The notes: generated from the sequence alone by a model not told the origin. 64,000 bases of DNA from Myxococcus guangdongensis (GCF_024198255.1 NZ_JAJVKW010000008.1:186001-250000); one strand, 5' to 3'. Counted from the stretch's first letter, positions 53,660 through 63,055 are shown. Made by a program: numbers and translations.

Positions 53660-54678
53660 GCCGGACGTCCGTGGATGAGCAGCCGGCTGACTCCGCCGTC
53701 GGGGAAGATTTTCAGGCGCACGTGGGTGAAGGGCCCCTTCGCCTTCAGCTCGGGCTCGAAGTGGTGACGGTGGTCCGCCTGGAGCTTCGTGCGCGGCAAC
53801 AGCTCCGTCCACGCCAGGTCGTGCGCGTTGGCGAAGTCCACCAGCGGCTCGCGCAGGTAGAGACCTTCGAGTGACGCGCTCTCCGGGAAGTTGCCCTTGT
53901 AGAAGGCGGTGTCCACCTCCACGCGCTCGATGGTGCCGGGCACGGCCAGCTTCACCACGATCCAGTCGAAGCCCGGCAGCAGGCGCTTGCGGCGCGTCTC
54001 CCAGCCCTCGCCCATGTTGGCCGCGCGGCCCGGCAGGATGAGGTTGTCCTTGGTGCCGAAGAACGCGTCGTTGCAGGCCACCACCGTGCCGCCGTTCTCC
54101 GCCGCCGCCAGGTCCACCGCGCCCTTCTCGCGCGTCAGCCGCGCCAGGTCCGGCCGCACCTCGCCGTGCACACGGAAGCGCGCCACGCCGCCGTCCGGGT
54201 AGATGTTCAGGCGCAGGTGCGTCCAGCGCCGCTCGTCGGGGATGGCGAAGAGGTTGCGCGTGCCGCCCTGCAGCTTGAGCTGCGGGAGGATGCGCGTCCA
54301 CGCCGCGTCCACCAGCGACTCGGGCGACGGCGAGCCCTCCACCTCCAGCGCGTCCACCGAGGCGTACTCGGGGAAGTTGCCCAGGAAGTGGTTCGTGTCG
54401 ATGTCCACGCCGCGAATCACGCCGGGCAAGCCGAGCTTCAGGATGCACCAGTCGTGGCCGGGCACGCGCTTGCGGCGCGACTCCCAGCCGTCCATCCACT
54501 TACCCTGCTCGGTGTACTTGTCCGGGATGAAGACGCCTCGGCCGGGCTTGAGCAGGTTCTCCTTGCCGGCGAAGAACTCATCGCTGGCCAGCAGCGCCTG
54601 TCCGCCGACCTTCTCCGCGGCCAGGTCGATGAGCTCCGTGAAGCCGACGCGCAGCTTCCCCTCTTCGGGTGCATGCAT
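53656..54678 (-). CDS. alc: Allantoicase
   Basis: This 340-residue enzyme hydrolyses allantoate to ureidoglycolate and urea. It has two homologous jelly-roll domains with repeated motifs DGWESRRKR and GWETRRKR, HLRLNIYPDGGVARFRVHG and HVRLKIFPDGGVSRLLIHG (each in part). Length matches the bacterial family (about 330-350). It lies 27 bp after allB and overlaps uraD. Ureidoglycolate lyase or urease is not seen in the window, so the products must be used elsewhere. Confidence 0.96.
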   Translation of the reverse strand: MHAPEEGKLRVGFTELIDLAAEKVGGQALLASDEFFAGKENLLKPGRGVFIPDKYTEQGKWMDGWESRRKRVPGHDWCILKLGLPGVIRGVDIDTNHFLGNFPEYASVDALEVEGSPSPESLVDAAWTRILPQLKLQGGTRNLFAIPDERRWTHLRLNIYPDGGVARFRVHGEVRPDLARLTREKGAVDLAAAENGGTVVACNDAFFGTKDNLILPGRAANMGEGWETRRKRLLPGFDWIVVKLAVPGTIERVEVDTAFYKGNFPESASLEGLYLREPLVDFANAHDLAWTELLPRTKLQADHRHHFEPELKAKGPFTHVRLKIFPDGGVSRLLIHGRPA

Positions 54679-54705
54679 TTTCGTGTGTCTCCAGATGGAA
54701 TGAGT

Positions 54706-56073
54706 TCAGGCGGCGATGCGCGCCGAGGACGGCCGGCGCACCCAGCTTCCCGTGGGGCGCGGGAAGGGCTGCCCGCGCTCATAGATGGTCTCTCCGCGCA
54801 GCAGCGTACGCTCCACCACGCCCGCGAGCGTCCTGCCCGCGTACGGCGTCAGCGGATGCCGGTGCTGGAGCCGCGCCGGCTCGACGGAGAAGGTGGCCTC
54901 GGGGTCGAACACCACGAGGTCCGCGTCCGCGCCCGGTACGAGCGAGCCCTTCGTGCCGCGCAGGCCCACCAGTCGGGCCGGCGCCTCGCACATCCAGCGC
55001 ACGAGCGACTCCAGGCCATGACCCCGCCTGCGGGCCTCGGTCCAGACGGCGGACAGGCTGAGCTGCAGCGACGCGATGCCGCCCCACGCCGCGCCGAAGT
55101 CACCGCGCTCCAACAGCTTGAGCGCGGGCGTACAGGGCGAGTGGTCCGACACCACCAGCTCGATGTCCCCGCGCGCGAGCCCCTCCCACAGGCGCTCGCG
55201 GTTCTCCGCCTCGCGGATGGGCGGCGCGCACTTGAAGTGGGTGGCGCCGTCTTCGATCTCCTCGGCGGTGAAGCTCAGGTAGTGCGGGCACGTCTCCACC
55301 GACACGTCCAACCCATCGCGCCGAGCATCGATGAGCAGCGGCAACGCGTCCGCCGAGGACAGGTGCACGATGTGCACGCGGCAGCGGTGCTTTCGCGCCA
55401 GCTCCATCATCATTCGGATGGCGTCCTGCTCCCAGCTGCGCGGCCGGGACTCGAGATACGCGCGATAGGTGCGAGCCCCCTCGGCGCGAACCTCCGGAAG
55501 CGGTGACTCCAGCTCCGCGTGCACGATGAGCGGCACGCCGCGCCGCGCGAGAATCGGCATGGCCACATCGAGCACCGCGCGGTCGGCGGGCGGAAACTCA
55601 TCCACACCGGAGGGGCACAGGAAGCACTTGAAGCCCGCGATGCCCGCGTCGATGAGCGCCTCCAACTCGCCCGCGTTGCCGGGGATCACGCCGCCCCAGA
55701 AGCCGTGGTCCACCTGACTCGCGCCCCGGGCCGCGTCCGCCTTGAGCTTCAGCGCCTCGAGCGTGGTGGTGGGCGGCAGCGAGTTGAGCGGCATGTCCAC
55801 CACGGTGGTGATGCCTCCGGCCGCCGCCGCGCGCGTGGCGGTCTCGAAGCCCTCCCACTCGGTGCGGCCGGGCTCGTTGATGTGCGCGTGGCAGTCCACC
55901 ACGCCGGGCATCACCACGTGGTGGCCCACGTCCGTCACCGACAGCGCGCCGAGCGCCTCGGAGGGCCCGGCCACCTTCTCCACGCGGCCGTCCTTCACCA
56001 CCACCACCGCCTCGCGCAGCCCACCGCCCGCCAGCACCCGGCGACTGCGCAGCCCGAACTCACCCCTGCTCAT
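54706..56073 (-). CDS. allB: Allantoinase
   Basis: This 455-residue cyclic amidohydrolase opens allantoin to allantoate. The metal site is DCHAHINEPGRTEWEGF (HxH), the carboxylated Lys in GFKCFLCPSG, His in IVHAELES and HIVHLSSAD, and Asp in SDHSPC. The ATG at 56073 overlaps the stop of the upstream flavoprotein gene (ATGA). The sequence is closer to allantoinase than dihydropyrimidinase, and neighbouring uraD and alc confirm it. It is the second gene of the operon. Confidence 0.96.
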   Translation of the reverse strand: MSRGEFGLRSRRVLAGGGLREAVVVVKDGRVEKVAGPSEALGALSVTDVGHHVVMPGVVDCHAHINEPGRTEWEGFETATRAAAAGGITTVVDMPLNSLPPTTTLEALKLKADAARGASQVDHGFWGGVIPGNAGELEALIDAGIAGFKCFLCPSGVDEFPPADRAVLDVAMPILARRGVPLIVHAELESPLPEVRAEGARTYRAYLESRPRSWEQDAIRMMMELARKHRCRVHIVHLSSADALPLLIDARRDGLDVSVETCPHYLSFTAEEIEDGATHFKCAPPIREAENRERLWEGLARGDIELVVSDHSPCTPALKLLERGDFGAAWGGIASLQLSLSAVWTEARRRGHGLESLVRWMCEAPARLVGLRGTKGSLVPGADADLVVFDPEATFSVEPARLQHRHPLTPYAGRTLAGVVERTLLRGETIYERGQPFPRPTGSWVRRPSSARIAA

Positions 56074-57515
56074 GGCTCGAATTCCCTCTCGTCGAAGCAT
56101 TCCAGGGAGCGGAAGAACGCGTCCCGGTCATCCAGGTAGAGCTGCCGCGTCACGCCCGCCGTCAGCTTGGGCAGGCTGTACTTCATGCCGGAGATGCTCG
56201 CGCCGCCGAAGCCCAGCGAGAGCAGGCACCCGAAGGTGTAGTTGAAGATGGCGCCCAGGTACGGCGCGCGCCCCGGGTGCTTCTCCTGGAGCTCGAAGCC
56301 CGGCCCCAGGTACGGGTGGCGCAGCAGGTCCGCGTGCGACTGGCCCTCGGGCGGCGTGAAGCGGTCCTTCCAGAGCGCGATGTCCGCGTGCACGTTCGCC
56401 AGCTCCGGCCGCAGCGACAGGTCCGTCACCGTGCCGCTGCCGACGATGAGCTTGTCGAAGGTGTACTGGCCCTGCGGGGTGGTGATGCGGGCCTGACCAT
56501 CCACCACTTCGGCGTCCAGCCACGGGCTCTGGGCGTGCAGGTGGAACTGGGGATAAGCGCACGCGCGACGGTAGGTGTCCGCTGGGGGCAGTTGCCCCAT
56601 CTCGAAGATGCGGTGGATGAAGCGCCACTTGTCCGCGTCCGGCAGGTCCGCGTGGTGCTTGAGGAAGCCGACGAACTCCGCCCAGCGGTACGGGTTGATG
56701 CACGGCAGCGACTTGCGCCGGTAGAACAGGTGCACCTCGCCCGCGCCGTGCTCCAGCGCGACGGAGGCGTTGTCGAACGCGGACGCCCCCGCGCCGAGCA
56801 CGCCCACCTTGCGGCCACGCAGCGCCTCGAAGTCGATGTCCTCGCGCGTCTGCGCGTACAGCTCGCGCGGCAGGTTCGCCACGATGGCCGGGACCTCCCA
56901 GCGCCCCGAGCCGTCGATGCCAGTGGCGAGCACCACCTTGCGCACGAAGAGGACCTCGGTGGCGCCGGTGCGCAGGTCCTCCAGCGGCACGTGGAAGCAG
57001 TCGTCCTCCGCGCTCCACGTCAGCGCGCCTGCTCGCGAGCGGCAGCGCACGGGGATGTTCAGCGTGCGCCGATACCAGCCGAGGAAGTCCGCCCACAGCT
57101 CCTTGGGGATGCGCTCCAGCGACGTCCAGGCGGCCTCGCCATACTGGGCCTCGAACCAGGACTGGAAGCTGAGGTTGGGCAGGTTGTGGTCCGGCCCGGT
57201 GAGGTGCTTGGGCGTGCGCAGCGTGTGCATGCGCGCGAATGTCTTCCACGGCCCCGCGCGGTCCTGCTCGCCGTCGTCCACCACGAGCAGGTTCGTCACC
57301 TTCTCGCGCAAGAGCCCGAAGGCGGCGGTGAGGCCGCTCTGCCCTCCGCCGATGATGAGCACATCCAGCACGGCCCTGCCGTCACGGGTGTGTCGCGGGA
57401 GCACCCAGGAGCGCTTGGGGTACTCCAGCCGCTCGAGGTCCTTGCGGAGCGCGTCCTCCAGGGCGGAGAGGCCGGGAGGAGGCGGCATCGCGGGGCTCGG
57501 AGGCGGGATGCGCAT
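56070..57515 (-). CDS. Flavin-dependent monooxygenase-like protein, candidate urate hydroxylase
   Basis: This 481-residue protein has two dinucleotide-binding motifs, GGGQSG at 56-61 (FAD) and GAGASAF near 239 (NADPH). It has a family-like VVDDGEQDRAGPW and FYRRKSLPCINPYRW. This is the group B flavoprotein monooxygenase/oxidoreductase layout, not the PHBH-like fold of known urate hydroxylase HpxO. It is the first gene of an operon encoding every later step from 5-hydroxyisourate to ureidoglycolate, and the urate oxidation step is otherwise missing. Urate hydroxylation is therefore a reasoned inference, not shown. An alternative is a transporter-linked or xanthine-related role. The start is the ATG at 57515; the upstream GGAGG is very close to it. 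Confidence 0.85.
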   Translation of the reverse strand: MRIPPPSPAMPPPPGLSALEDALRKDLERLEYPKRSWVLPRHTRDGRAVLDVLIIGGGQSGLTAAFGLLREKVTNLLVVDDGEQDRAGPWKTFARMHTLRTPKHLTGPDHNLPNLSFQSWFEAQYGEAAWTSLERIPKELWADFLGWYRRTLNIPVRCRSRAGALTWSAEDDCFHVPLEDLRTGATEVLFVRKVVLATGIDGSGRWEVPAIVANLPRELYAQTREDIDFEALRGRKVGVLGAGASAFDNASVALEHGAGEVHLFYRRKSLPCINPYRWAEFVGFLKHHADLPDADKWRFIHRIFEMGQLPPADTYRRACAYPQFHLHAQSPWLDAEVVDGQARITTPQGQYTFDKLIVGSGTVTDLSLRPELANVHADIALWKDRFTPPEGQSHADLLRHPYLGPGFELQEKHPGRAPYLGAIFNYTFGCLLSLGFGGASISGMKYSLPKLTAGVTRQLYLDDRDAFFRSLECFDEREFEP

Positions 57516-57727
57516 GCCTCCATCGTAACCGCGCGCTATGTCGCCCGGTCAATGTGCCCCCCTCCCAGGGTATGGGTCGACCGAGGGGTGTGGAGGGAAA
57601 TAGCCGGGCGCGTCAGGGGTTGACAGCGGGTGTCCGGGCGCAGACGACGGCCCGCTTCGACGCTTCCCCGGAGGAGCCGGTTGGTTATGCTCCCCCGCCC
57701 TTTTCGCGCCGTCCCGAGGTCATTCGC

Positions 57728-59383
57728 GTGATCAACGCCTTCCCCCGCGTCCCGGCTCCCCGCAACGAGCCCATCCTCCCCTACTCGCCCGGTTCGCCCG
57801 AGCGCCGCGAGCTCCAGACGACGCTCAAGCGCATGAGCGGCGAGCAGATTGAAATCCCGCTCATCATCGGCGGCAAGCAGGTGCGCAGCGGCAAGACGGA
57901 CACGGTGCGCATGCCCCACCGGCACTCGCACGTGCTGGCCACGCTGCACGAGGCGGACGCGAGCCACGTGGAGCAGGCCATCCAGGCGGGCCTCGCGGTG
58001 AAGGAGGACTGGGCTCGGATGTCGTTCTCCTCGCGCGCGGCCATCTTCCTGCGCGCAGCCGAGCTGCTCGCCACGCGCTACCGCCCCATCATCAACGCGT
58101 CCACCATGCTGGGTCAGTCGAAGACGGCCCACCAGGCGGAGATTGACGCCGCGTGCGAGGCCATCGACTTCCTGCGCTACAACGTCCACTTCGCCGAGCA
58201 GATTCTCGCCATCCAGCCGGAGTCCTCGCCGCAGACGTGGAACATGTTGGACTACCGTCCGCTGGACGGCTTCGTGTTCGCGGTGGCGCCGTTCAACTTC
58301 ACGTCCATCGCGATGAACCTGTGCACCGCGCCCGCGCTGATGGGCAACGTGGTGCTGTTCAAGCCGTCGTCCACGTCGGCGCTGAGCGCCTGGTACTTCA
58401 TGGAGCTGCTGCGCGAGGCGGGCCTGCCTGACGGCGTCATCAACATGCTCAACGGGGACGGGCCCACGGTGGGCAACCCCACGCTGGCCAGCCCCCACCT
58501 GGGCGGCATCCACTTCACCGGCTCCACGCCGACGTTCAACACCATGTGGAAGACGGTGGGGGAGAACATCGGCAAGTACAAGCAGTACCCCCGGCTGGTG
58601 GGGGAGACGGGCGGCAAGGACTTCATCGTGGCGCACGCGTCCGCGGCGGACGACGTGGAGGCGCTCGCGGTGGCCATCGTGCGCGGTGGCTACGAGTACC
58701 AGGGCCAGAAGTGCTCGGCGGCCAGCCGCGTGTACGTGCCCGAGTCGCTGTGGACGAAGCTCAAGCCCCGGCTGCAGGGGCTCATCGGCGACATCCGCAT
58801 GGGCGACGTGACGGACTTCCGCAACTTCATGGGCGCCGTCATCGACGAGAAGTCCTTCAAGAAGGTCTCCTCGTACATCGAGCTGGCGAAGCAGGACAAG
58901 GACGCGAGCATCGTCGCGGGTGGCGAGACGGACCGGAAGGAGGGCTGGTTCGTGAAGCCCACGCTGGTGCAGTTGCAGGACCCGCGTCACCGCATCATGC
59001 GCGAGGAGGTCTTCGCGCCGCTGGTCGGCGTGCACGTGTACCCGGATGGGAAGTACGTGGAGACGCTGCGCGAGGTGGACCAGAGCGCGACGTACGCGCT
59101 GACGGGGGCCATCTTCGGGCGGGACCGCAAGGCCATCGACACGGCGATGAGCGAGCTGCGGCACGCGGCGGGCAACATCTACATCAACGACAAGCCCACG
59201 GGCGCGGTGGTGGGACAGCAGCCCTTCGGTGGTTCGCGCGCGTCGGGGACGAACGACAAGGCGGGCTCGCTGCTCAACCTCATCCGCTGGACGAGTCCTC
59301 GGACGGTGAAGGAGAACTTCGCCCCGCCGACGAAGGTGCCGTATCCGTTCATGGACAGCGACCCCCACGATGGGGGTATCTAG
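57728..59383 (+). CDS. pruA: L-glutamate gamma-semialdehyde dehydrogenase (delta-1-pyrroline-5-carboxylate dehydrogenase)
   Basis: This 551-residue aldehyde dehydrogenase oxidises glutamate semialdehyde to glutamate in proline catabolism. It has catalytic Cys329 (EYQGQKCSAASR), the Glu in VGETGGKDFIVAH, APFNFTSIAMNL near the NAD site and PFGGSRASGTNDKAG near the end. Length agrees with the stand-alone group-1 family (about 540). The GTG at 57728 follows a GAGG site and starts the typical N-terminus (NAFPRVPAPRNEP). No proline dehydrogenase gene is in the window. An aldose-epimerase-like gene starts 6 bp later. Confidence 0.95.
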   Translation: MINAFPRVPAPRNEPILPYSPGSPERRELQTTLKRMSGEQIEIPLIIGGKQVRSGKTDTVRMPHRHSHVLATLHEADASHVEQAIQAGLAVKEDWARMSFSSRAAIFLRAAELLATRYRPIINASTMLGQSKTAHQAEIDAACEAIDFLRYNVHFAEQILAIQPESSPQTWNMLDYRPLDGFVFAVAPFNFTSIAMNLCTAPALMGNVVLFKPSSTSALSAWYFMELLREAGLPDGVINMLNGDGPTVGNPTLASPHLGGIHFTGSTPTFNTMWKTVGENIGKYKQYPRLVGETGGKDFIVAHASAADDVEALAVAIVRGGYEYQGQKCSAASRVYVPESLWTKLKPRLQGLIGDIRMGDVTDFRNFMGAVIDEKSFKKVSSYIELAKQDKDASIVAGGETDRKEGWFVKPTLVQLQDPRHRIMREEVFAPLVGVHVYPDGKYVETLREVDQSATYALTGAIFGRDRKAIDTAMSELRHAAGNIYINDKPTGAVVGQQPFGGSRASGTNDKAGSLLNLIRWTSPRTVKENFAPPTKVPYPFMDSDPHDGGI

Positions 59384-59389
59384 GCTCGC

Positions 59390-60238
59390 ATGAGCCGAGC
59401 ATTCCCGGGCATCGCGGGGCTGGAGACGTACTCGCTGAAGGGTGACGACTGCTGCGTGGAGGTCATCCCTTCACGCGGCGCGCTCGTCACCAGCTTCATG
59501 GTGGGGGACGAGGACATCCTCTACCTCGATGAAGCCACCGTGGCGGACCCGACGAAGAACGTGCGCGGGGGCATCCCCGTGCTGTTCCCGAACGCGGGTC
59601 CGCTGCCCGGGGACACGTATCCGGCGCATGGACAGTCCTACAGCCTGTCGCAGCACGGCTTCGCCCGGAAGATGGAGTGGGCGGTGCGGCAGGCGGAGGA
59701 CTCGCTGCTGGTGCTGGGGCGGAAGTCCAACGCGGAGACGATGCGTGTCTATCCGTGGGAGTTCGATGCGCAGCTCACGTTCTCGCTCGTGGGGCGGAGG
59801 CTGACCATCGACTTCGACATCCAGAATCCCGGGATGGAGGCGTTGCCCGTGCACCTGGGCTTCCATCCGTACTTCCGGGTGCCGGACGCGGTGAAGTCGG
59901 TGACAACGGTGGAGACGGACGCGACGCACGGCTGGGACAACCGGACGAAGCGCGAGGTGCCGTTCACCGGGTTGGATTTGACGGCGGACGAGGTGGACCT
60001 GCACCTGCGGGACCACTCGAAGCAGGAGACGCGGCTGTCGCGTGGGCCGGGCCTGCGCCCCATCCACCTGTCGTGGAGCCCTGAGTTCAAGGTGATGGTG
60101 GTGTGGACACTGAAGGGGAAGGACTTCGTCTGCGTGGAGCCGTGGACCGCCGCGGCGGGTGCGCTGGCCACGGGCGAAGGGCTGCTGCACGTGCAGCCCG
60201 ATGAACGGCTGTCGCTCGCGTTCGATATCGAGGTGTGA
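59390..60238 (+). CDS. Aldose 1-epimerase-like protein
   Basis: This 282-residue protein matches the galactose mutarotase-like fold. It reads VRGGIPVLFPNAGPLPG near residue 65, HGFARKMEW with a conserved His near 90, HLGFHPYFRVPD (second His near 160) and CVEPWTAAAGAL (Glu near 250). It is close to the YeaD/HdhD-type hexose-6-phosphate epimerase group. It is 6 bp after pruA, so probably co-translated, though no metabolic link between the two is obvious. Confidence 0.88.
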   Translation: MSRAFPGIAGLETYSLKGDDCCVEVIPSRGALVTSFMVGDEDILYLDEATVADPTKNVRGGIPVLFPNAGPLPGDTYPAHGQSYSLSQHGFARKMEWAVRQAEDSLLVLGRKSNAETMRVYPWEFDAQLTFSLVGRRLTIDFDIQNPGMEALPVHLGFHPYFRVPDAVKSVTTVETDATHGWDNRTKREVPFTGLDLTADEVDLHLRDHSKQETRLSRGPGLRPIHLSWSPEFKVMVVWTLKGKDFVCVEPWTAAAGALATGEGLLHVQPDERLSLAFDIEV

Positions 60239-60251
60239 GCGACAACGGACC

Positions 60252-61871
60252 TCAGGCCGGTGGGCCGATCCTGGGGTTCGACGGCTGTGGCTGCGGCTGC
60301 TGCTCTCGTTCCGTGGGCTGTTGCGGAGGCTGTTGTGGCTGCTGCTGCGGTTGATGCACGGGGGGCTGCTGTGGATGCATCTGCCCCTGCAACGTCCCGT
60401 CAGCGGCGCTCTGGGGATTGCCGTTCCCCCGCTCGGAGCCCATGCGCCCCGCGGTCTGCTCGCCTTTGAGGTAGGCCTCCCACCTGGCCTTCGCCTGCGG
60501 GTTGCCGTCATGCATCAGGTAGCCCTTGTCGAGCAGGTCCTTCACCGCGGCGGAGATGGACGGGTACTTCATCCGCTGCCAGTTCTGACCGAGGAACACC
60601 CCCACCTCGTTGTTGTGGACGTCTATTGGGTCCACGGGCCTGCCGGCCTCATGGTTGGCGAGCAGCGTTCGCGCGGCCTCCGGCCCCAGATAGTGGGAGA
60701 GGAGCGCGGCCCACGTGGCGTGGCGCTCGGCGTCCACCGGGTCGTCGACGCCGTGCCCCACCGTCACCAGGAGGTACGAGGCGAAGACGAAGCCCGCGAT
60801 GGACTCGAAGGGGTGGTCGAGGAAGTGCTTTCGCTCCGCCTCGTTGGCGCCGACGAGCTCCCCGACGAAGTCGACGATGCTCGCCGGAAGGGACTTCTCC
60901 CCCGCCACCGACGTCGCGTCGACGAGCACCACGGACGCCGCGGGAACCACACTCAAGCTCCGCGCCTCGAAGGGCTGGTGGAACCGGAACAGGGTTCGCG
61001 GCTGCTCCACATGCCTGCCCTCGATGAACTGTCCCGTTCCGAGATCGAACGTCGCGAGCAGGGCCGAGGAGAGACGGTGTTCGTCGCCCGACTTGCTCAC
61101 GTTCAACGAATGCAGACGGAGCGTGGCCTCCGAGAGCAGCCCCTGAAGCCCATCCGGCTCCGGGAGGGAGACGGGAATGGAACCCAGGCCCCCGAAGGAC
61201 GGCGAGAACTCCCTCACCAGCGGGTCCTTCGTGGGCGCCTGTCGTTCCGGCCGGACCTCCAACCATGTGCGCACGCGTGGCTTGTTGAGATCGAGCCCAT
61301 CGCGAACGAGCTCCAGGTCGCGAGTGCGGTGCAGATGACCTGTGGTGACGCCCTGCTCCTGGCCCGAGGCCAGCGTGAACCGCTCGACGTCGAGTTGGTC
61401 CTCGCAGCGCCGGGCCAGGTAGGCGAGGCCCAGTTCCGGCGCGACGCCCGCCGTGAAGACGTCGTGAGGGGATTGCCGTCGAAGCATGACGGGCACGGTC
61501 CGATGCGTGGTGCCCTCGACGAGGTGGAGGACGAGGCCGCTCGCGCGCTCCTCGAGCATGAGGAACTGTAGCCGCCCCGCGAAGGTCGACGACGAGAGCT
61601 GGAGGAATCGCGCCTGCGTGTCGCAAGGGAACGCCACCCGGCGGAGCTCCGCGCCTCGCCACCTCGACACCGTCAGTCGCGCGGTCGCGCCCTTCCTGGA
61701 CAGCGTGGCGTGAAGGATGCGGCGCCCATCGACCGCGAAGGTCTGTCGTTCGAAGGCAGGCATCTCCTGGGGACGAGGCAGAGCGTAGACACGCTCGCGA
61801 CCCGTCCAGCCCGGCACGAAGTACAGCCCGCGGCCTGACGGTGCCGAGGATTCGAAGAAGATGTTCTCCAT
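60252..61871 (-). CDS. DUF6973-like protein with Pro/Gln-rich tail
   Basis: This 539-residue protein has an N-terminal 260-residue region without recognised family and a middle helical domain. Near 380 it carries ERHATWAALLSHYLGPEAA, HEAGRPVD and HNNEVGVFLGQN. That RHA-W-ALL / HE / NN-G pattern is like the DUF6973 domain found in some polymorphic-toxin and secreted proteins. The last 60 residues are Pro/Gln-rich (HQPQQQPQQPPQQP). There is no signal peptide. GGGAG precedes the ATG at 61871. It lies 20 bp after the degraded hydrolase gene on the same strand. Its role is unknown. Confidence 0.72.
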   Translation of the reverse strand: MENIFFESSAPSGRGLYFVPGWTGRERVYALPRPQEMPAFERQTFAVDGRRILHATLSRKGATARLTVSRWRGAELRRVAFPCDTQARFLQLSSSTFAGRLQFLMLEERASGLVLHLVEGTTHRTVPVMLRRQSPHDVFTAGVAPELGLAYLARRCEDQLDVERFTLASGQEQGVTTGHLHRTRDLELVRDGLDLNKPRVRTWLEVRPERQAPTKDPLVREFSPSFGGLGSIPVSLPEPDGLQGLLSEATLRLHSLNVSKSGDEHRLSSALLATFDLGTGQFIEGRHVEQPRTLFRFHQPFEARSLSVVPAASVVLVDATSVAGEKSLPASIVDFVGELVGANEAERKHFLDHPFESIAGFVFASYLLVTVGHGVDDPVDAERHATWAALLSHYLGPEAARTLLANHEAGRPVDPIDVHNNEVGVFLGQNWQRMKYPSISAAVKDLLDKGYLMHDGNPQAKARWEAYLKGEQTAGRMGSERGNGNPQSAADGTLQGQMHPQQPPVHQPQQQPQQPPQQPTEREQQPQPQPSNPRIGPPA

Positions 61872-61891
61872 GGTGTTCTCCCTCTCTGCGT

Positions 61892-62532
61892 TCAAGGACG
61901 CGGCGTCATCCGTGGAACCAGCTCTCGCATCGCGGAGGCCACGGCCTCCGGACGTTCGACCCAGGGGAAGTGCGCGGCCCCCTCCACGGTCCGATGGAGG
62001 ATATGCGGTCCCTGGAAGGGGGGCTGTGTCCACGGCGTCTGCTGGACGATTCGGTCGTCAGCGCCGCTGATGATGAGCGTGGGCAAGGTGCGCGGCCACC
62101 ACGTGTGGACATACGTCTCATCGAAGTTCCGGTCCGACCAGTCGACCGCCGCGCGGTTGTAGGGCATCCGTCGCAGCAGCTCGCGGCCTACCGTCACACC
62201 CTCCGGCGTGAAGTTCCACTCCGCCGACGCCACCGCGATGTCTCGCAGTCGTTCATCCGTGCGCTCGGCTTCGTACCGCCGGGTCGCGGCGTCGACCTCG
62301 GGCAGGGGATGCCGCTGGGATTGGACCCGTCTCCCGGCAGGTCCACCATCCAGCACGTCCCCGGAACGTCCAGCATGTCCGCCAGACCGAACAGACTCTC
62401 GGACCCAATTCCAGGCCCACCCGGGAGGAACAGCCAGTTGAAGGGCCCTGGACGAGCGCTCCGTCGACGGAGCCGAACACCAGATGCCGTGAAGAACACT
62501 TCCGCCGTGCTGCCTGCGTCAACCGGGATCAT
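61892..62532 (-). pseudogene. Degraded alpha/beta hydrolase
   Basis: The N-terminal part, from about 62532, reads FLPGGPGIGSES and MVDLPGDGSNPSG in one frame. From about 62330 the family continues in another frame: PLPEVDAATRRYEAERTDE, then TLPTLIISGADDRIVQ and GAAHFPWVERPE with a His. The frame changes near 62305-62308, and the segment between GDGSN and PLPEV that should carry the nucleophile elbow (GxSxG) is missing. So there is both an internal deletion and a frame change, and no active enzyme can be made. The nearest type is a proline-iminopeptidase-like hydrolase. Confidence 0.75.
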
Positions 62533-62620
62533 TCGCCCCAATCAATCATCCCGCCCTCGCGACCGGAAGGGGCCGTGGCTGGAGACCCACCTGACCTCCA
62601 GCCACCCCACTTGCACAGAA

Positions 62621-63055
62621 TCAGGGAGGGTTGACCGGCCAGAGCACGGCCTGCGCCGACTGCGTGCTCACCACCGTGCCCGCGGCGTTGCGAATGGTCA
62701 CCGATACCGTCAGTCGCGTGGTCGCCCTCGCCTGGATGGCGCAGACCGGCCCCGTCGTCGCGCAGCGCGAATCACTCCACTGATACGTGTACCCGGGACC
62801 CGCGCCGATCATCTCGTAGACCAGGTAGGTCCACCCATCGTAGTACCCGTTGCACCGGTTCGGCGTCGGCACATCCTGCGCATCCGTGTCGACGTAACAC
62901 CCCAACGTCCCCACCGTGAGCGCGGCCTCGTCCGTGGCCAGCACGTTGCCCTCCTGCGGCTCCGGGCCTCCACATCCCGCGCCCAGCCAGAGCGCGACGC
63001 CCGCTGACAACATTCCAATCCGAGATGAGAAACGGACCTTCGGACTCTTCCGCAT
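62621..63055 (-). CDS. Secreted lipoprotein, unknown function
   Basis: This 144-residue protein has a lipoprotein signal (MLSAGVALWLGAGC), with Cys acylation near residue 28. A small beta-rich domain with four Cys residues follows (GCYVDTDAQ, NRCNGYYDGWTYLVYE, DSRCATTGPVCAIQ in parts), probably forming disulfides. GAGGAG precedes the ATG at 63055. Related small Cys-rich lipoproteins are common in Myxococcota. The function is unknown. It is divergent from the partial gene on the right. Confidence 0.75.
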   Translation of the reverse strand: MRKSPKVRFSSRIGMLSAGVALWLGAGCGGPEPQEGNVLATDEAALTVGTLGCYVDTDAQDVPTPNRCNGYYDGWTYLVYEMIGAGPGYTYQWSDSRCATTGPVCAIQARATTRLTVSVTIRNAAGTVVSTQSAQAVLWPVNPP

